Source: ChocPot-Mid sp043804925 (GTDB lineage Bacteria > Bacteroidota > Ignavibacteria > Kapaibacteriales > UBA2268). Taken from it: a stretch of 64,000 bases of DNA. The position numbers were made by a program, and so were the translations under genes. The stretch covers positions 1 through 64,000 of the forward strand of contig JAZDIP010000092.1 in the NCBI GenBank assembly GCA_043804925.1, in the 5' to 3' direction. The notes under the pieces were generated by a model. That model saw only the letters and a program-made list of their open reading frames with translations. It searched no databases and had not been told where the DNA came from. Below are positions 53,460 to 61,843 of this stretch, piece after piece; positions within the stretch are counted from its first letter, which is position 1; each line of letters begins with the position of its first letter.

Positions 53460-53744
53460 GGTTCTTCGCTAAATGAAGTTGTTAATTCTATGCTAATTTT
53501 TACTGCAATCCTATTTCATCATGAGATTGCTTCACTAGGTTCGCAATGACGGTCTTCATCAGGTGGTATTTGGGAATAGTGTATAGAAATGAATTGAGAT
53601 TGCTTCATGCCGCTCAATCGGGAACGTAACGACATGGATGGATTGTTGCTGTCCTGCGGACATAAACCGGCATAACCGATCATTGCGTGGAATGAAATGA
53701 TGAAGCAATCTTTTTAATTTTACCCACTATAAATAATGAAGAAC
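53460..53744. mobile_element. MITE-like element, copy 2 (inverted relative to copy 1)
   Basis: 285 bp. The right end, read in reverse complement, begins GTTCTTCATTATTTATAGTGGGTA and runs on through AAATTAAAAAGATTGCTTC, matching the left end of copy 1 (6867). The left end GGTTCTTCGCTAAATGAAGT matches the right end of copy 1 in reverse. The middle words GCAATGA and ACAGCAACAATC are also shared. It is longer than copy 1 by about 75 bases and lacks a clean target duplication. Non-coding; no transposase. Confidence 0.75.
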
Positions 53745-53789
53745 AAGAAAATTTTTTGTTTAAAATATTATTTATTACTTATATTTGTA

Positions 53790-53819
53790 GTTGTATTAGC
53801 AACTGTTGTATTAGCAACT
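53790..53819. promoter_or_regulatory. Tandem 15-bp operator-like repeat before marR
   Basis: GTTGTATTAGCAACT occurs twice in perfect tandem (53790-53804 and 53805-53819). Each unit contains the dyad GTTG-N6-CAAC. It ends four bases before the marR start codon, where MarR regulators often bind to repress their own operon. The site would overlap the translation-initiation region. Confidence 0.65.
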
Positions 53820-53823
53820 ATAT

Positions 53824-54267
53824 ATGAAGATGGAAAAAAATAAGGATAAATCAGTAGGTACTGCAATTGGCAGAACTTTGAGGGTATTTAAAAATACAAT
53901 GCAAAAGCATTTTGAGGATGCCGGTTTCAAATTATCGGTTGAGCAGTGGCTGATTTTGTTGCTGTTGAAAATGCAGGATGGCAGGACACAGCAAGAGTTG
54001 TGCAACGCTGCTGTTAAGGAAAAAACAACCGTAACAAGATTGATTGATGCTTTGGAAAAAAAGCAGATGCTCCTAAGAGTTAAGGACAAAAACGACAGGC
54101 GTAACAATCTTATATATATTACCGATACCGGAAGACAGGCAGAAGAAATCTTAACACCAATTGCTTTTACAATCAATGAAAAAGCTGTCAAGGGTTTCAA
54201 AAAAGATGAAATTGCTCATTTGTTGGATATGTTAAACCGAATGGTTGAAAATTTGTCTGATAGTTAA
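53824..54267 (+). CDS. MarR-family transcriptional regulator
   Basis: 147 residues with the winged-helix MarR fold: the dimer helix (IGRTLRVFKNTMQKHFEDAGFKLSVEQWLILLLL), then the recognition helix region TQQELCNAAVKEKTTVTRLIDALEKKQMLLRVKDKNDRRNNLIYITDTG with the wing DRR. Such proteins bind palindromic operators and release them when they bind phenolic or oxidant ligands. It heads an operon with an adaptor, an RND permease and a TolC-like protein, so it probably represses drug or metabolite efflux. The tandem 15-bp repeat immediately upstream is the likely operator. Confidence 0.92.
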   Translation: MKMEKNKDKSVGTAIGRTLRVFKNTMQKHFEDAGFKLSVEQWLILLLLKMQDGRTQQELCNAAVKEKTTVTRLIDALEKKQMLLRVKDKNDRRNNLIYITDTGRQAEEILTPIAFTINEKAVKGFKKDEIAHLLDMLNRMVENLSDS

Positions 54268-54319
54268 TATGTATGGGTAAATTGAAAAAATATTTTTATA
54301 ATTATATAAACCGTGATTT

Positions 54320-55447
54320 ATGAAAAGTAAAATTAAAATGGTATTAATAGCGATTGTCATAATTGCTTTGGGAATTGTTACCTTTAAATATTTTTCGGGG
54401 ATGAAGAAAGCACCCGAACCGAAAAAGATTTTTGATGCCACCAAGTATGTTATTAGCGACAGGATTGAATATTCGACACATACTGCGGAAATTACAGCTT
54501 ACGGAAGATTGAAATCCTACGATAAAATCGAAGTTTATTCCGAAGTGAGCGGCAATGTGATGGAGAATAATCCAAGATTTAAAGTTGGAAATTATTTTGC
54601 ATTGGGAAAAGCCATGGTTGTTGTTGATGACGAAGAAACAAGATTTAATCTATATTCTCAGAAAAGTGATTTTTTGAATATTCTGACAAGAATGTTACCT
54701 GATATAAAAGCAGACTTCCCCGAATCTTTTTCAATATGGAATAAATATCTTGAAGATTTTGAAATTGAAAAAGAAATGCAGGTTTTACCGTCAATAAAAT
54801 CATCTAAGGAAAAGTATTTTCTTGCCGCAAGGAATATCTACAAGCTATATTATGCGATTAAAAATCTCGAAGTCAGGTTATCGAAATATAGAATAAAAGC
54901 ACCTTTTTCCGGTGTTGTTACACAAAGTATGATTGAAACAGGAACATCTGTCAGAATAGGTCAAAAGTTGGGGGAATTCTCAGGTACTAATAATTATGAA
55001 CTGGAGTTGTCAATAACCGTACAGGAAATGAATTATGTTAGTTTAGGATGTTCCGTTGATGTTTACCTTGAAGGCAGCGACAAACATTGGAGAGGTAGTG
55101 TAGTTAGAATCAGCGAACATATTGACCCAACGTCACAAATGAAACTTGTTTACGTTAATTTATCAGGTGCCGGATTATCTGATGGAATGTATCTTAAGGG
55201 AGTTATTAATGGAAAAGATATTGACAATTCATTTGAAATGCCAAGAAAAGCTTTGGTTAATAACAAATTTGTATTCATTGTCAAAGATAATGTCCTAGAA
55301 CAAATCGAAGTTAATGTTTTAAAAGTCAATGAGAAATCTATTCTGCTCAAAGGTCCTGCTCGTTCAACCATTATTGTTATTGAACCTTTGGTAAATGTAC
55401 CTGTCGGGCAAAAGGTAAAACCGGTTTTTAAGAATGAAAATGAATAA
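54320..55447 (+). CDS. RND efflux periplasmic adaptor (HlyD/MFP family)
   Basis: 375 residues. One N-terminal membrane helix (KMVLIAIVIIALGIVTFKYF, residues 6-25) anchors a periplasmic protein that links an inner-membrane RND pump to an outer-membrane channel. It has the barrel-sandwich hybrid pieces AEITAYGRLKSYDKIEVYSEVSGNVM and YRIKAPFSGVVTQSMIETGTSVRIGQKLGEF, separated by a shorter helical hairpin than in AcrA. It is 52 bases after marR and 27 bases before the permease gene on the same strand. Confidence 0.9.
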   Translation: MKSKIKMVLIAIVIIALGIVTFKYFSGMKKAPEPKKIFDATKYVISDRIEYSTHTAEITAYGRLKSYDKIEVYSEVSGNVMENNPRFKVGNYFALGKAMVVVDDEETRFNLYSQKSDFLNILTRMLPDIKADFPESFSIWNKYLEDFEIEKEMQVLPSIKSSKEKYFLAARNIYKLYYAIKNLEVRLSKYRIKAPFSGVVTQSMIETGTSVRIGQKLGEFSGTNNYELELSITVQEMNYVSLGCSVDVYLEGSDKHWRGSVVRISEHIDPTSQMKLVYVNLSGAGLSDGMYLKGVINGKDIDNSFEMPRKALVNNKFVFIVKDNVLEQIEVNVLKVNEKSILLKGPARSTIIVIEPLVNVPVGQKVKPVFKNENE

Positions 55448-55474
55448 TATGATAGCAAAATAAATTGAAATGTT

Positions 55475-58400
55475 ATGAAGAAACTAATTGAATTTTTTAT
55501 TAAATATCCTGCATGGCCTAATGTTATAAAAATATTATTTATAATATTCGGTTTTATAGCAGTCTTAAATCTGAAGTCCTCATTTTTCCCTGAGCTTGAA
55601 AGCCGCAGGATAAATATCCAGGTATTTTATCCGGGTTCTTCTCCGGAAGAAATCGAAAAAGGGATTATTCAAAGAATAGAAGATAATTTAAAAGGTGTTC
55701 AGGGTATTGAAAGATATACTTCAACATCAAAAGAAAATGCCGGTTCAATTTTAATCGAGTCACTCAAGAGCTATGATGTTGACGAAGTGTTGCAGGATGT
55801 AAAAAATGCTGTTGACAGGATTAATTCATTTCCTGTGGGTATGGAACCTCCTGTAGTTTTCAAACAACCTGAAATCGAGTTTGCAATCAACTTTGCTATC
55901 GCCGGAGATGTTGATATTAAAACATTAAAAACTATCGTCAGGGAAATAGAAGATGATTTAAGGAATATTGAAGGTATTTCGCAGGTATCGTTTGAGGGCT
56001 TTCCGGCGGAAGAAATTGTTATTGGTTTGAACGAATCCGTAATGCTGAATTATAATATCACTTATGACCAGGTTACAAGAGCTGTCAGACAAGCGAATAT
56101 GGATATATCTGCAGGTTCGATAAAAACAAATGATGAGGAAATAATAATCCGGCTTGAGGGGAAAAAATATTATGCCGAAGAAATGCAGGATATTGTCGTA
56201 AAAGCTGAAAAGGATGGCAGGATTGTCATGTTAAGAGATATTGCTTCAATTGAGAACACTTGGTCGGAAACTCCTCAAAGAACATACCTAAATGAAAAGA
56301 GGACGGCTATAGTCAATATAAATAAAATTGTCGGTGAGGATATCATCGATATCGTTAAGGAAGTTAGAAATTATGTTGATGAATTCAATAAATCACACAA
56401 GCTGGTTAAAGCAACAGTGATTGACGACAGAACCATCGGATTAAATGAACGTCTGAGAATGCTATTAAATAATGGGCTTTTTGGAGCATTACTCGTTCTT
56501 GCTTCTTTGGCACTTTTCTTAAATATCAGGTTGGCATTTTGGGTGGCATTGGGAATTCCATTCTCATTTTTAGGAATGTTTTTATTGATGTATTTAACCG
56601 GAATTACCATTAATGTAATTTCCTTATTTGGATGTCTTACTGTTGTTGGTATTCTTGTTGATGATGGAATTGTGATTTCGGAACAAATTTATCAATATCA
56701 TGAAAACGGATTACGTCCCTTTTCTGCTGCATCGAGTGGAGTTAGAAACGTCTTACCATCTGTTGTATTTGCCATACTTACAACCTTGGTTATGTTTTTG
56801 CCGTTTTTCTTTCTCGAGGGTAGGCAAGGAGAGAATATGCGTGATATGGCTTTTGTAGTCATTGTTACGATTTTATTTTCGCTTCTTGAAGCATCATTGA
56901 TTTTACCCTCACACTTGGCTCATTCGAAAGCAATCAGGTCAGGGGCTCATGACAGTAAGTTGAGAATTAAACTAAATAAATATTTGTTGTATCCAAGAGA
57001 TGTTTGGTATTCAAAAGCACTTAAATATTTTCTGAAAAATTGGTTGTATGTATTCGCAATAGCAATATTTTTAACAATGACAACGGTTGGTGCTTTTGTT
57101 GGTGGAATCATTAAATTAAATTTCTTTCCTTTTTTGGATTCCGATTCATTCGAAATCAGCTTGATGATGCCGGCGGGTACAAGGGAAGATATTACGGAAA
57201 GCATTTTGAAAAAGATAGAAAAAGCAACTTGGCAAGTAAATGAGGAACTTAGTAAAAACCGAAAAGACAATGAAAAAATAATCCAGAATGTAATTGTTAA
57301 CGTTGCCATAGGACCTGCAGGTTTGTGGGGTGCTGTGAACGAAGGAGCCGGAAATATTGGTACTGTAAGAGTCGTAATGCTTAGCGGTGACAAACGAAAT
57401 CTCGACAGCTACATTATTAAAAATGCTATCAGAGACAAAGTAGGTCCGGTATATGAAGCTGAATCTTTGACATACGGTGAAGGTTCCCGTTTCGGTAAAG
57501 CAATTTCATTTCCTATTATAAGTCCCGACCTAAAAGAATTGGACAACGCAAGAAAAGAAATAAGAAACGGATTGAACAAACTTTCCGAATTGCGTGGAAT
57601 TTCAGATGATTCTCCTGAAGGAATGAGGGAAATTAAAATCAGGTTAAAGGAAAAAGCTTATTTGCTCGGTTTAACTAATGTTGAAATTGCCCGTCAGGTG
57701 CGGCAGGGATTTTTCGGTGACGAAGTACAACGCTTGCAAAGAGGTCCTGACGAGATTAAAATCTGGGTGAAACTTTCAAAAAATGATAGGAGTACGATTC
57801 GTAAATGGGAAGAAATGAGAATAAAACTGGCAGGTGGTTTAGAGATACCATTACAAGAGTTGATTTCTTATGAAATTAAACGAGGTCCTACTGTTATCAA
57901 TCATCTTAATGGTAAAAGGGTAATTACAGTAGAAGCGGATCTGGTCAATGAACAAGCCGAAGTCCCCATAATATTATCAAGGGCAAAGGAAGAAGTTTTA
58001 TATCCTGTGTTAGCTAAATATCCAAGCGTAAAGACAGCCGAATCAGGACAACAGAGGGAGATAATGAAAACAGCCCGTTCTTCCCAAACAGCTTTAAGTG
58101 TGGCTTTTATTGTAATGTTTTTTTTACTTGTACTCAGTTTCAGGTCATTCACTCAGGCAATTGTTGTTTTCACCCTGATACCCCTTGCTTTGATTGGTGC
58201 TGTCTGGGGACACTGGATTCATGGTATTCCAGTAAATATGATGTCTGCTTATGGAATTATTGCATTGATTGGTATCATCGTTAATAATTCAATTGTATTT
58301 ACTAATACCGTTAACCAGTATTTGCAGGAAGGAATGGCTTTTAACGATGCGATTTACGAAGGTGGAATTAATAGATTCCGTCCTATTTTATTGACTACCG

Positions 58401-58681
58401 TTACAACTGTGTTGGGTCTTTTACCCTTGGTGCTCGAGACAAGCAGACAGGCACAATTCCTTATACCTATGGCAATTTCGGTGTCATATGGTTTAATGTT
58501 CGGAGCTACATTTAATCTTATATTTTTACCTGTTTATCTAAAGCTTTTAAATCGTATCAGATATAAATTTAAGAGATTGGTATCCAAAGAAGATATAACT
58601 TATAATGATGTAGAACCGGCAGTAATCGAGTTGAAAAATCTTAACAAGTATTTCGGGGATGACAGGTTTAGTGAAAAGTGA
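55475..58681 (+). CDS. RND-family efflux transporter permease
   Basis: 1068 residues, the length of AcrB/MdtB-type proteins. Twelve membrane helices with two large periplasmic loops are expected. The first-half signature GCLTVVGILVDDGIVISEQIYQY keeps the proton-relay Asp-Asp pair in helix 4, and the second-half equivalent is IALIGIIVNNSIVFTNTVNQYL. The porter loops contain VQVFYPGSSPEEIE (as IQVFYPGSSPEEIEKGI) typical of the family. Substrate is unknown. The last three codons (SEK) and the stop codon are encoded by the beginning of a GTGAAAA(A) tandem array (58671-58708). Confidence 0.94.
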   Translation: MKKLIEFFIKYPAWPNVIKILFIIFGFIAVLNLKSSFFPELESRRINIQVFYPGSSPEEIEKGIIQRIEDNLKGVQGIERYTSTSKENAGSILIESLKSYDVDEVLQDVKNAVDRINSFPVGMEPPVVFKQPEIEFAINFAIAGDVDIKTLKTIVREIEDDLRNIEGISQVSFEGFPAEEIVIGLNESVMLNYNITYDQVTRAVRQANMDISAGSIKTNDEEIIIRLEGKKYYAEEMQDIVVKAEKDGRIVMLRDIASIENTWSETPQRTYLNEKRTAIVNINKIVGEDIIDIVKEVRNYVDEFNKSHKLVKATVIDDRTIGLNERLRMLLNNGLFGALLVLASLALFLNIRLAFWVALGIPFSFLGMFLLMYLTGITINVISLFGCLTVVGILVDDGIVISEQIYQYHENGLRPFSAASSGVRNVLPSVVFAILTTLVMFLPFFFLEGRQGENMRDMAFVVIVTILFSLLEASLILPSHLAHSKAIRSGAHDSKLRIKLNKYLLYPRDVWYSKALKYFLKNWLYVFAIAIFLTMTTVGAFVGGIIKLNFFPFLDSDSFEISLMMPAGTREDITESILKKIEKATWQVNEELSKNRKDNEKIIQNVIVNVAIGPAGLWGAVNEGAGNIGTVRVVMLSGDKRNLDSYIIKNAIRDKVGPVYEAESLTYGEGSRFGKAISFPIISPDLKELDNARKEIRNGLNKLSELRGISDDSPEGMREIKIRLKEKAYLLGLTNVEIARQVRQGFFGDEVQRLQRGPDEIKIWVKLSKNDRSTIRKWEEMRIKLAGGLEIPLQELISYEIKRGPTVINHLNGKRVITVEADLVNEQAEVPIILSRAKEEVLYPVLAKYPSVKTAESGQQREIMKTARSSQTALSVAFIVMFFLLVLSFRSFTQAIVVFTLIPLALIGAVWGHWIHGIPVNMMSAYGIIALIGIIVNNSIVFTNTVNQYLQEGMAFNDAIYEGGINRFRPILLTTVTTVLGLLPLVLETSRQAQFLIPMAISVSYGLMFGATFNLIFLPVYLKLLNRIRYKFKRLVSKEDITYNDVEPAVIELKNLNKYFGDDRFSEK

Positions 58682-58708
58682 AAAAGTGAAAAAGTGAAAA
58701 AGTGAAAA
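58671..58708. repeat. GTGAAAA(A) tandem array at the RND permease stop codon
   Basis: GTGAAAA followed by four GTGAAAA(A) units, with spacing seven then eight bases. The array overlaps the stop codon TGA (58679-58681) and ends 25 bases before the TolC-like start. Confidence 0.75.
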
Positions 58709-58733
58709 TTTTTTTGATATTAGTAGGTTGTAT

Positions 58734-60092
58734 ATGTTTTGTATTGGAAAAAAAGTATTGTTGATTTTTTTATTGTTATTTGGTTTTGTATTAGAATCAA
58801 TAGCAGGAGATTCTTTGAAATTATCTGATGCTATAAGATATGCTTTGGATAAGAATTATTCCATACAAATAGTAAAAAAGACTTCTGAGATTGCAAAGAA
58901 TAATTATTCGACAGGAAATTCGGGAATGCTGCCTAAACTTGATGCTTATGGTGGTGCTAATATTAGTATGACTAATCTGGAGATGGAGTTAGCGGGAAGC
59001 AGAACTACTTCGGACAGCGGTTCATCAGCAGGCAATATGATAATTTCCAAAGACGGAAATGTTACAAGGAATTACAATGCAGGTGTGGATTTGAATATGA
59101 CATTATTCGATGGTTTTGCAATGTTTATATCTTATGATAAGTACGAAGCCATATATGATAAAAGTATGATTGAAATTCGGTTCTCGATAGAGAATATGTT
59201 GAAGAACCTGATAAATACTTACTTTGAAGCACTGAAGCTCCAACAAAGACTGGAGATACTCAGGGAAAGTATTAGCATATCAAAAGACAGGTTAAATAGA
59301 ACAAAAGACAAGGTAGAGTATGGTGCTGCATTAAAGATTGAAGTATCTAAAGCAGAAGTTGACTTAAATACTGACAGTTCCAATTTCATGCAAACGGAAC
59401 TGGCTTATAATAATATGATACGCAATTTAAATTATGTTATGGGGCAAAATATTTCGGATAAAATTTCATTAAATAAGGATATTGATTTAAAGCCGCAACC
59501 TGAATTTTCCTCGATTCTATCAGCATCAATGGAAAAGAATTCATCTTTGCTAAAAGCCATACAGGACAAAAAAATCTCGGAATTCGATTATAAAATTGTT
59601 CAATCTATCTATTATCCGAGAATTACATTTAAAACCGGTTATTCATTTACCAGGCAGGAAAGCGATGCAGGTTATATGCTTATGAATCAGAATCTTGGAT
59701 TTAATGCGGCACTTAATGCAACATTCAATTTATACGACGGTTCTAAAACCAGCATACAATCTCAAAATGCTCAGGTAAATTTATTTATTAATGAAATTAA
59801 AGTTGAGGATACCAAGAAACAAATTGAACTTGCACTTACCAATGCTTTTGATAATTTTGGAAGACGCAAGGAAATTTATAATCTGGAGAAAGAAAATGTA
59901 AAAACTGCCCGGGATAATTACGAAAGAGCAGAAGAACTCTATAAATTAGGACAGTTGACTTCAATCGAGTTCCGGGATGCCCAAATTAATCTTATGAATG
60001 CGAAAAACCGTATAAATGAAGCATTGTATTCTGCAAAGGTTGCGGAATCCGAACTATTGCTGATAGGTGGCATTTATTCCGATATTGAATAA
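58734..60092 (+). CDS. TolC-family outer-membrane efflux protein
   Basis: About 452 residues from the ATG at 58734; a TTG two codons upstream is an alternative. The signal peptide is followed by the helical-barrel pattern of the OEP family: LKLSDAIRYALDKNYSIQIVKKTSEIAKNNY (first helix), then VDLNMTLFDGFAMFISYDKYEAIYDK, and in the second half ATFNLYDGSKTSIQSQNAQVNLFINEIKVEDTKKQIELALTNAFDNF with the paired YERAEELYKLGQLTSIEFRDAQINLMNAKNRINEALY. It forms the channel through which the RND pump would extrude its substrate. It completes the marR-adaptor-pump-channel operon. Confidence 0.92.
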   Translation: MFCIGKKVLLIFLLLFGFVLESIAGDSLKLSDAIRYALDKNYSIQIVKKTSEIAKNNYSTGNSGMLPKLDAYGGANISMTNLEMELAGSRTTSDSGSSAGNMIISKDGNVTRNYNAGVDLNMTLFDGFAMFISYDKYEAIYDKSMIEIRFSIENMLKNLINTYFEALKLQQRLEILRESISISKDRLNRTKDKVEYGAALKIEVSKAEVDLNTDSSNFMQTELAYNNMIRNLNYVMGQNISDKISLNKDIDLKPQPEFSSILSASMEKNSSLLKAIQDKKISEFDYKIVQSIYYPRITFKTGYSFTRQESDAGYMLMNQNLGFNAALNATFNLYDGSKTSIQSQNAQVNLFINEIKVEDTKKQIELALTNAFDNFGRRKEIYNLEKENVKTARDNYERAEELYKLGQLTSIEFRDAQINLMNAKNRINEALYSAKVAESELLLIGGIYSDIE

Positions 60093-60177
60093 AATTCTTT
60101 GGGAGAGTTCAATAATTTTGAGGATATAAAATTATTTGCTAAATTGAAATAATAATTTTATGTTGATAAGTAATATT

Positions 60178-60357
60178 ATGAAAAAATATATTGCAACAAT
60201 ATTAATTTCTTTTATTCTGGCTGTTTTGTCTGTTGATGGCGTAAATGTTATGAACAGGCGAATTATTCCAATAGTCTTTTCGATAGAAAGATTACCAAGA
60301 TACTGGAGAAAAAAAGCATTAAAATTCAGATTCTTTCCATCTATTATTTCGAGATAA
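60178..60357 (+). CDS. Small open frame with signal-like N-terminus, uncertain
   Basis: 59 codons from the ATG at 60178 (MKKYIATILISFILAVLSV...). The first 20 residues look like a signal peptide, the rest (IVFSIERLPRYWRKKALKF) is basic and has no recognisable domain. It overlaps the 3' end of the minus-strand T9SS protein gene by 14 bases. I would treat it as a possible small secreted peptide, with a fair chance that it is not a gene. Confidence 0.3.
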   Translation: MKKYIATILISFILAVLSVDGVNVMNRRIIPIVFSIERLPRYWRKKALKFRFFPSIISR

Positions 60358-61078
60358 CAAAACTTCCGGTTTTAATGGCTTTTCCTGATATGGTTATATT
60401 ATAATAATAAACACCTGTTAAAAAATTGCTTGTATTTAATTCATAATCCCGAATAGTATTATCTACCAGTTCGGAATTTGTTAAATTCCCTTTTGAATCA
60501 AAAATATCAATTTTTAATTTACCTGTAGAATTAACAGGAATATTGTTAATTATTACCCTGTCAGTAGCCGGATTTGGGATTACATCGGCTGGTAATAAAG
60601 TCAATTTGATTGTTTCGTTGACATCAACCGGACCTACTACAAATATTGCCTGATATAATACATTATCCGTTTGATTGTCAACATTGAAAAAATTAACATT
60701 AATGATGGAAGTACCTTCGGTATTATTTGGGATTAAATCAAGATATATTGAACCACCGGATGTTTCTTCGGGAGCCAGGGGACAAGGATTTGGTGTTTGA
60801 AAATAAGTTTCCTGGGGCATATAGCAATTCTCGCAATCGCAAATGGAGAATAAGTGTCCCTCAGTTAACGTAATTGGGGCTAAAGCAATTTTGTAAGATG
60901 CTGTATTTGCCGAGATATTTTTTACTTCAGAATAGGAAATCAATCTATCTTGTTCAGGTAAACCCCTCACGGTATCTGTATCAGATAAAGGTGTAATTAG
61001 TTCGAAGGTTTGACAATTGCTTTCCTGAATAGTTAAAACAATCCAAATCACTATTAGTAATGGTAATATTTTATTCAT
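60344..61078 (-). CDS. Secreted protein with T9SS sorting domain
   Basis: 244 residues. Signal peptide MNKILPLLIVIWIVLTIQESNC, then a compact beta-rich domain with three closely spaced cysteines (SICDCENCYMPQ), and a sorting domain (VIPNPATDRVIINN, IDIFDSKGNLTNSELV, GVYYYNITISGKAIKTGSFVI). The first domain (YSEVKNISANTASYKIALAPITLTEGHLF) resembles a small beta-sandwich carried by short T9SS cargo of unknown role. It is divergent from the thioredoxin gene at 61224, with a 12-bp palindrome between them. Confidence 0.8.
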   Translation of the reverse strand: MNKILPLLIVIWIVLTIQESNCQTFELITPLSDTDTVRGLPEQDRLISYSEVKNISANTASYKIALAPITLTEGHLFSICDCENCYMPQETYFQTPNPCPLAPEETSGGSIYLDLIPNNTEGTSIINVNFFNVDNQTDNVLYQAIFVVGPVDVNETIKLTLLPADVIPNPATDRVIINNIPVNSTGKLKIDIFDSKGNLTNSELVDNTIRDYELNTSNFLTGVYYYNITISGKAIKTGSFVISK

Positions 61079-61148
61079 CTCTTTTGCCTTTCAAATTTTT
61101 AATTGAATTTTAAGTAATGTTTTACTTAATTTTACGTTTTATTAATTA

Positions 61149-61160
61149 TTAACCGGTTAA
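61149..61160. promoter_or_regulatory. 12-bp palindrome TTAACCGGTTAA
   Basis: A perfect palindrome in the spacer between the divergent T9SS protein and TlpA-like genes. ACCGGT also recurs at 61181-61186. A candidate operator for a divergent regulator. Confidence 0.35.
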
Positions 61161-61223
61161 AAAGTTAATTATTGTTTGAAACCGGTACATTTTAAAAACG
61201 AAATTTACGAAAAAGTAAGATAT

Positions 61224-61757
61224 ATGTCAAAATTATTGGATATTAGAATGAATAAAAGATTAGGTTTTTTCGCTATTATGTTTTTGTTAACATTTGTTTT
61301 AATTAATCCGCTATTAACAAAGGATAATGATATTCCATCGGTTACCGTACTGGATATTAAAAACAAGAAGGTTGATACCAAAACTTTTTCAAATGATGGG
61401 AAACCGTTTATAATTCTGTTTTGGGCAACATGGTGCAAACCCTGTATACAGGAACTCAAAGCGATACATGAAGTATACGAGGAGTGGCAGGAAGAGACCG
61501 GAGTAAAAATAATAGCTATGTCTATTGACGATTCGAGGAGCAATAAAAAAGTTGCACCTTTTGTTAATGGGAGAAACTGGAAATTTGATGTTTACATTGA
61601 CGAAAACAGCGATTTCCGAAGGGCAATGAATGTCAATAATCCGCCTCACAGTTTTTTAGTTGACGGTAAAGGGAAAATTGTGTGGCAACACAATGGTTAT
61701 GCTCCCGGTGATGAAGATAATATGCTGAAAGAACTGAAAAAATTAATTAAAAAATGA
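61224..61757 (+). CDS. TlpA-like membrane-anchored or secreted thioredoxin-fold protein
   Basis: 177 residues from the ATG at 61224; starts at 61248 (MNKRLGFFAIMFLLTFVLI) or the TTG at 61176 are also possible, and 61248 gives the cleanest signal. The redox motif WATWCKPCIQEL is near residue 74, followed by VKIIAMSIDDS, FVNGRNWKFDVYIDEN and the cis-proline-type HSFLVDGKGKIV. It belongs to the TlpA/ResA/DsbE group, which reduces or exchanges disulfides in the periplasm, often for cytochrome c maturation. The window encodes two CxxCH proteins (7206-8594), which are possible clients, but this is inference. Confidence 0.88.
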   Translation: MSKLLDIRMNKRLGFFAIMFLLTFVLINPLLTKDNDIPSVTVLDIKNKKVDTKTFSNDGKPFIILFWATWCKPCIQELKAIHEVYEEWQEETGVKIIAMSIDDSRSNKKVAPFVNGRNWKFDVYIDENSDFRRAMNVNNPPHSFLVDGKGKIVWQHNGYAPGDEDNMLKELKKLIKK

Positions 61758-61808
61758 TATGTTATTAAAATAATATGTTCATTCAGTCATTTTATATTAT
61801 TAAGATTT

Positions 61809-61843
61809 GAAAACCAAAAATTGAAAACCAAAAATTGAAAACC
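61809..61843. repeat. 14-bp (2 x 7) tandem array around the exporter start codon
   Basis: GAAAACC, AAAAATT, GAAAACC, AAAAATT, GAAAACC are tandem seven-base units. The TTG start codon of the next gene (61835-61837) lies inside. Confidence 0.75.

Noticed and set aside
10382..61843. Tandem arrays as CRISPR
   Set aside because: Units are only 7-9 bases in direct tandem without spacers, and no cas gene is present.
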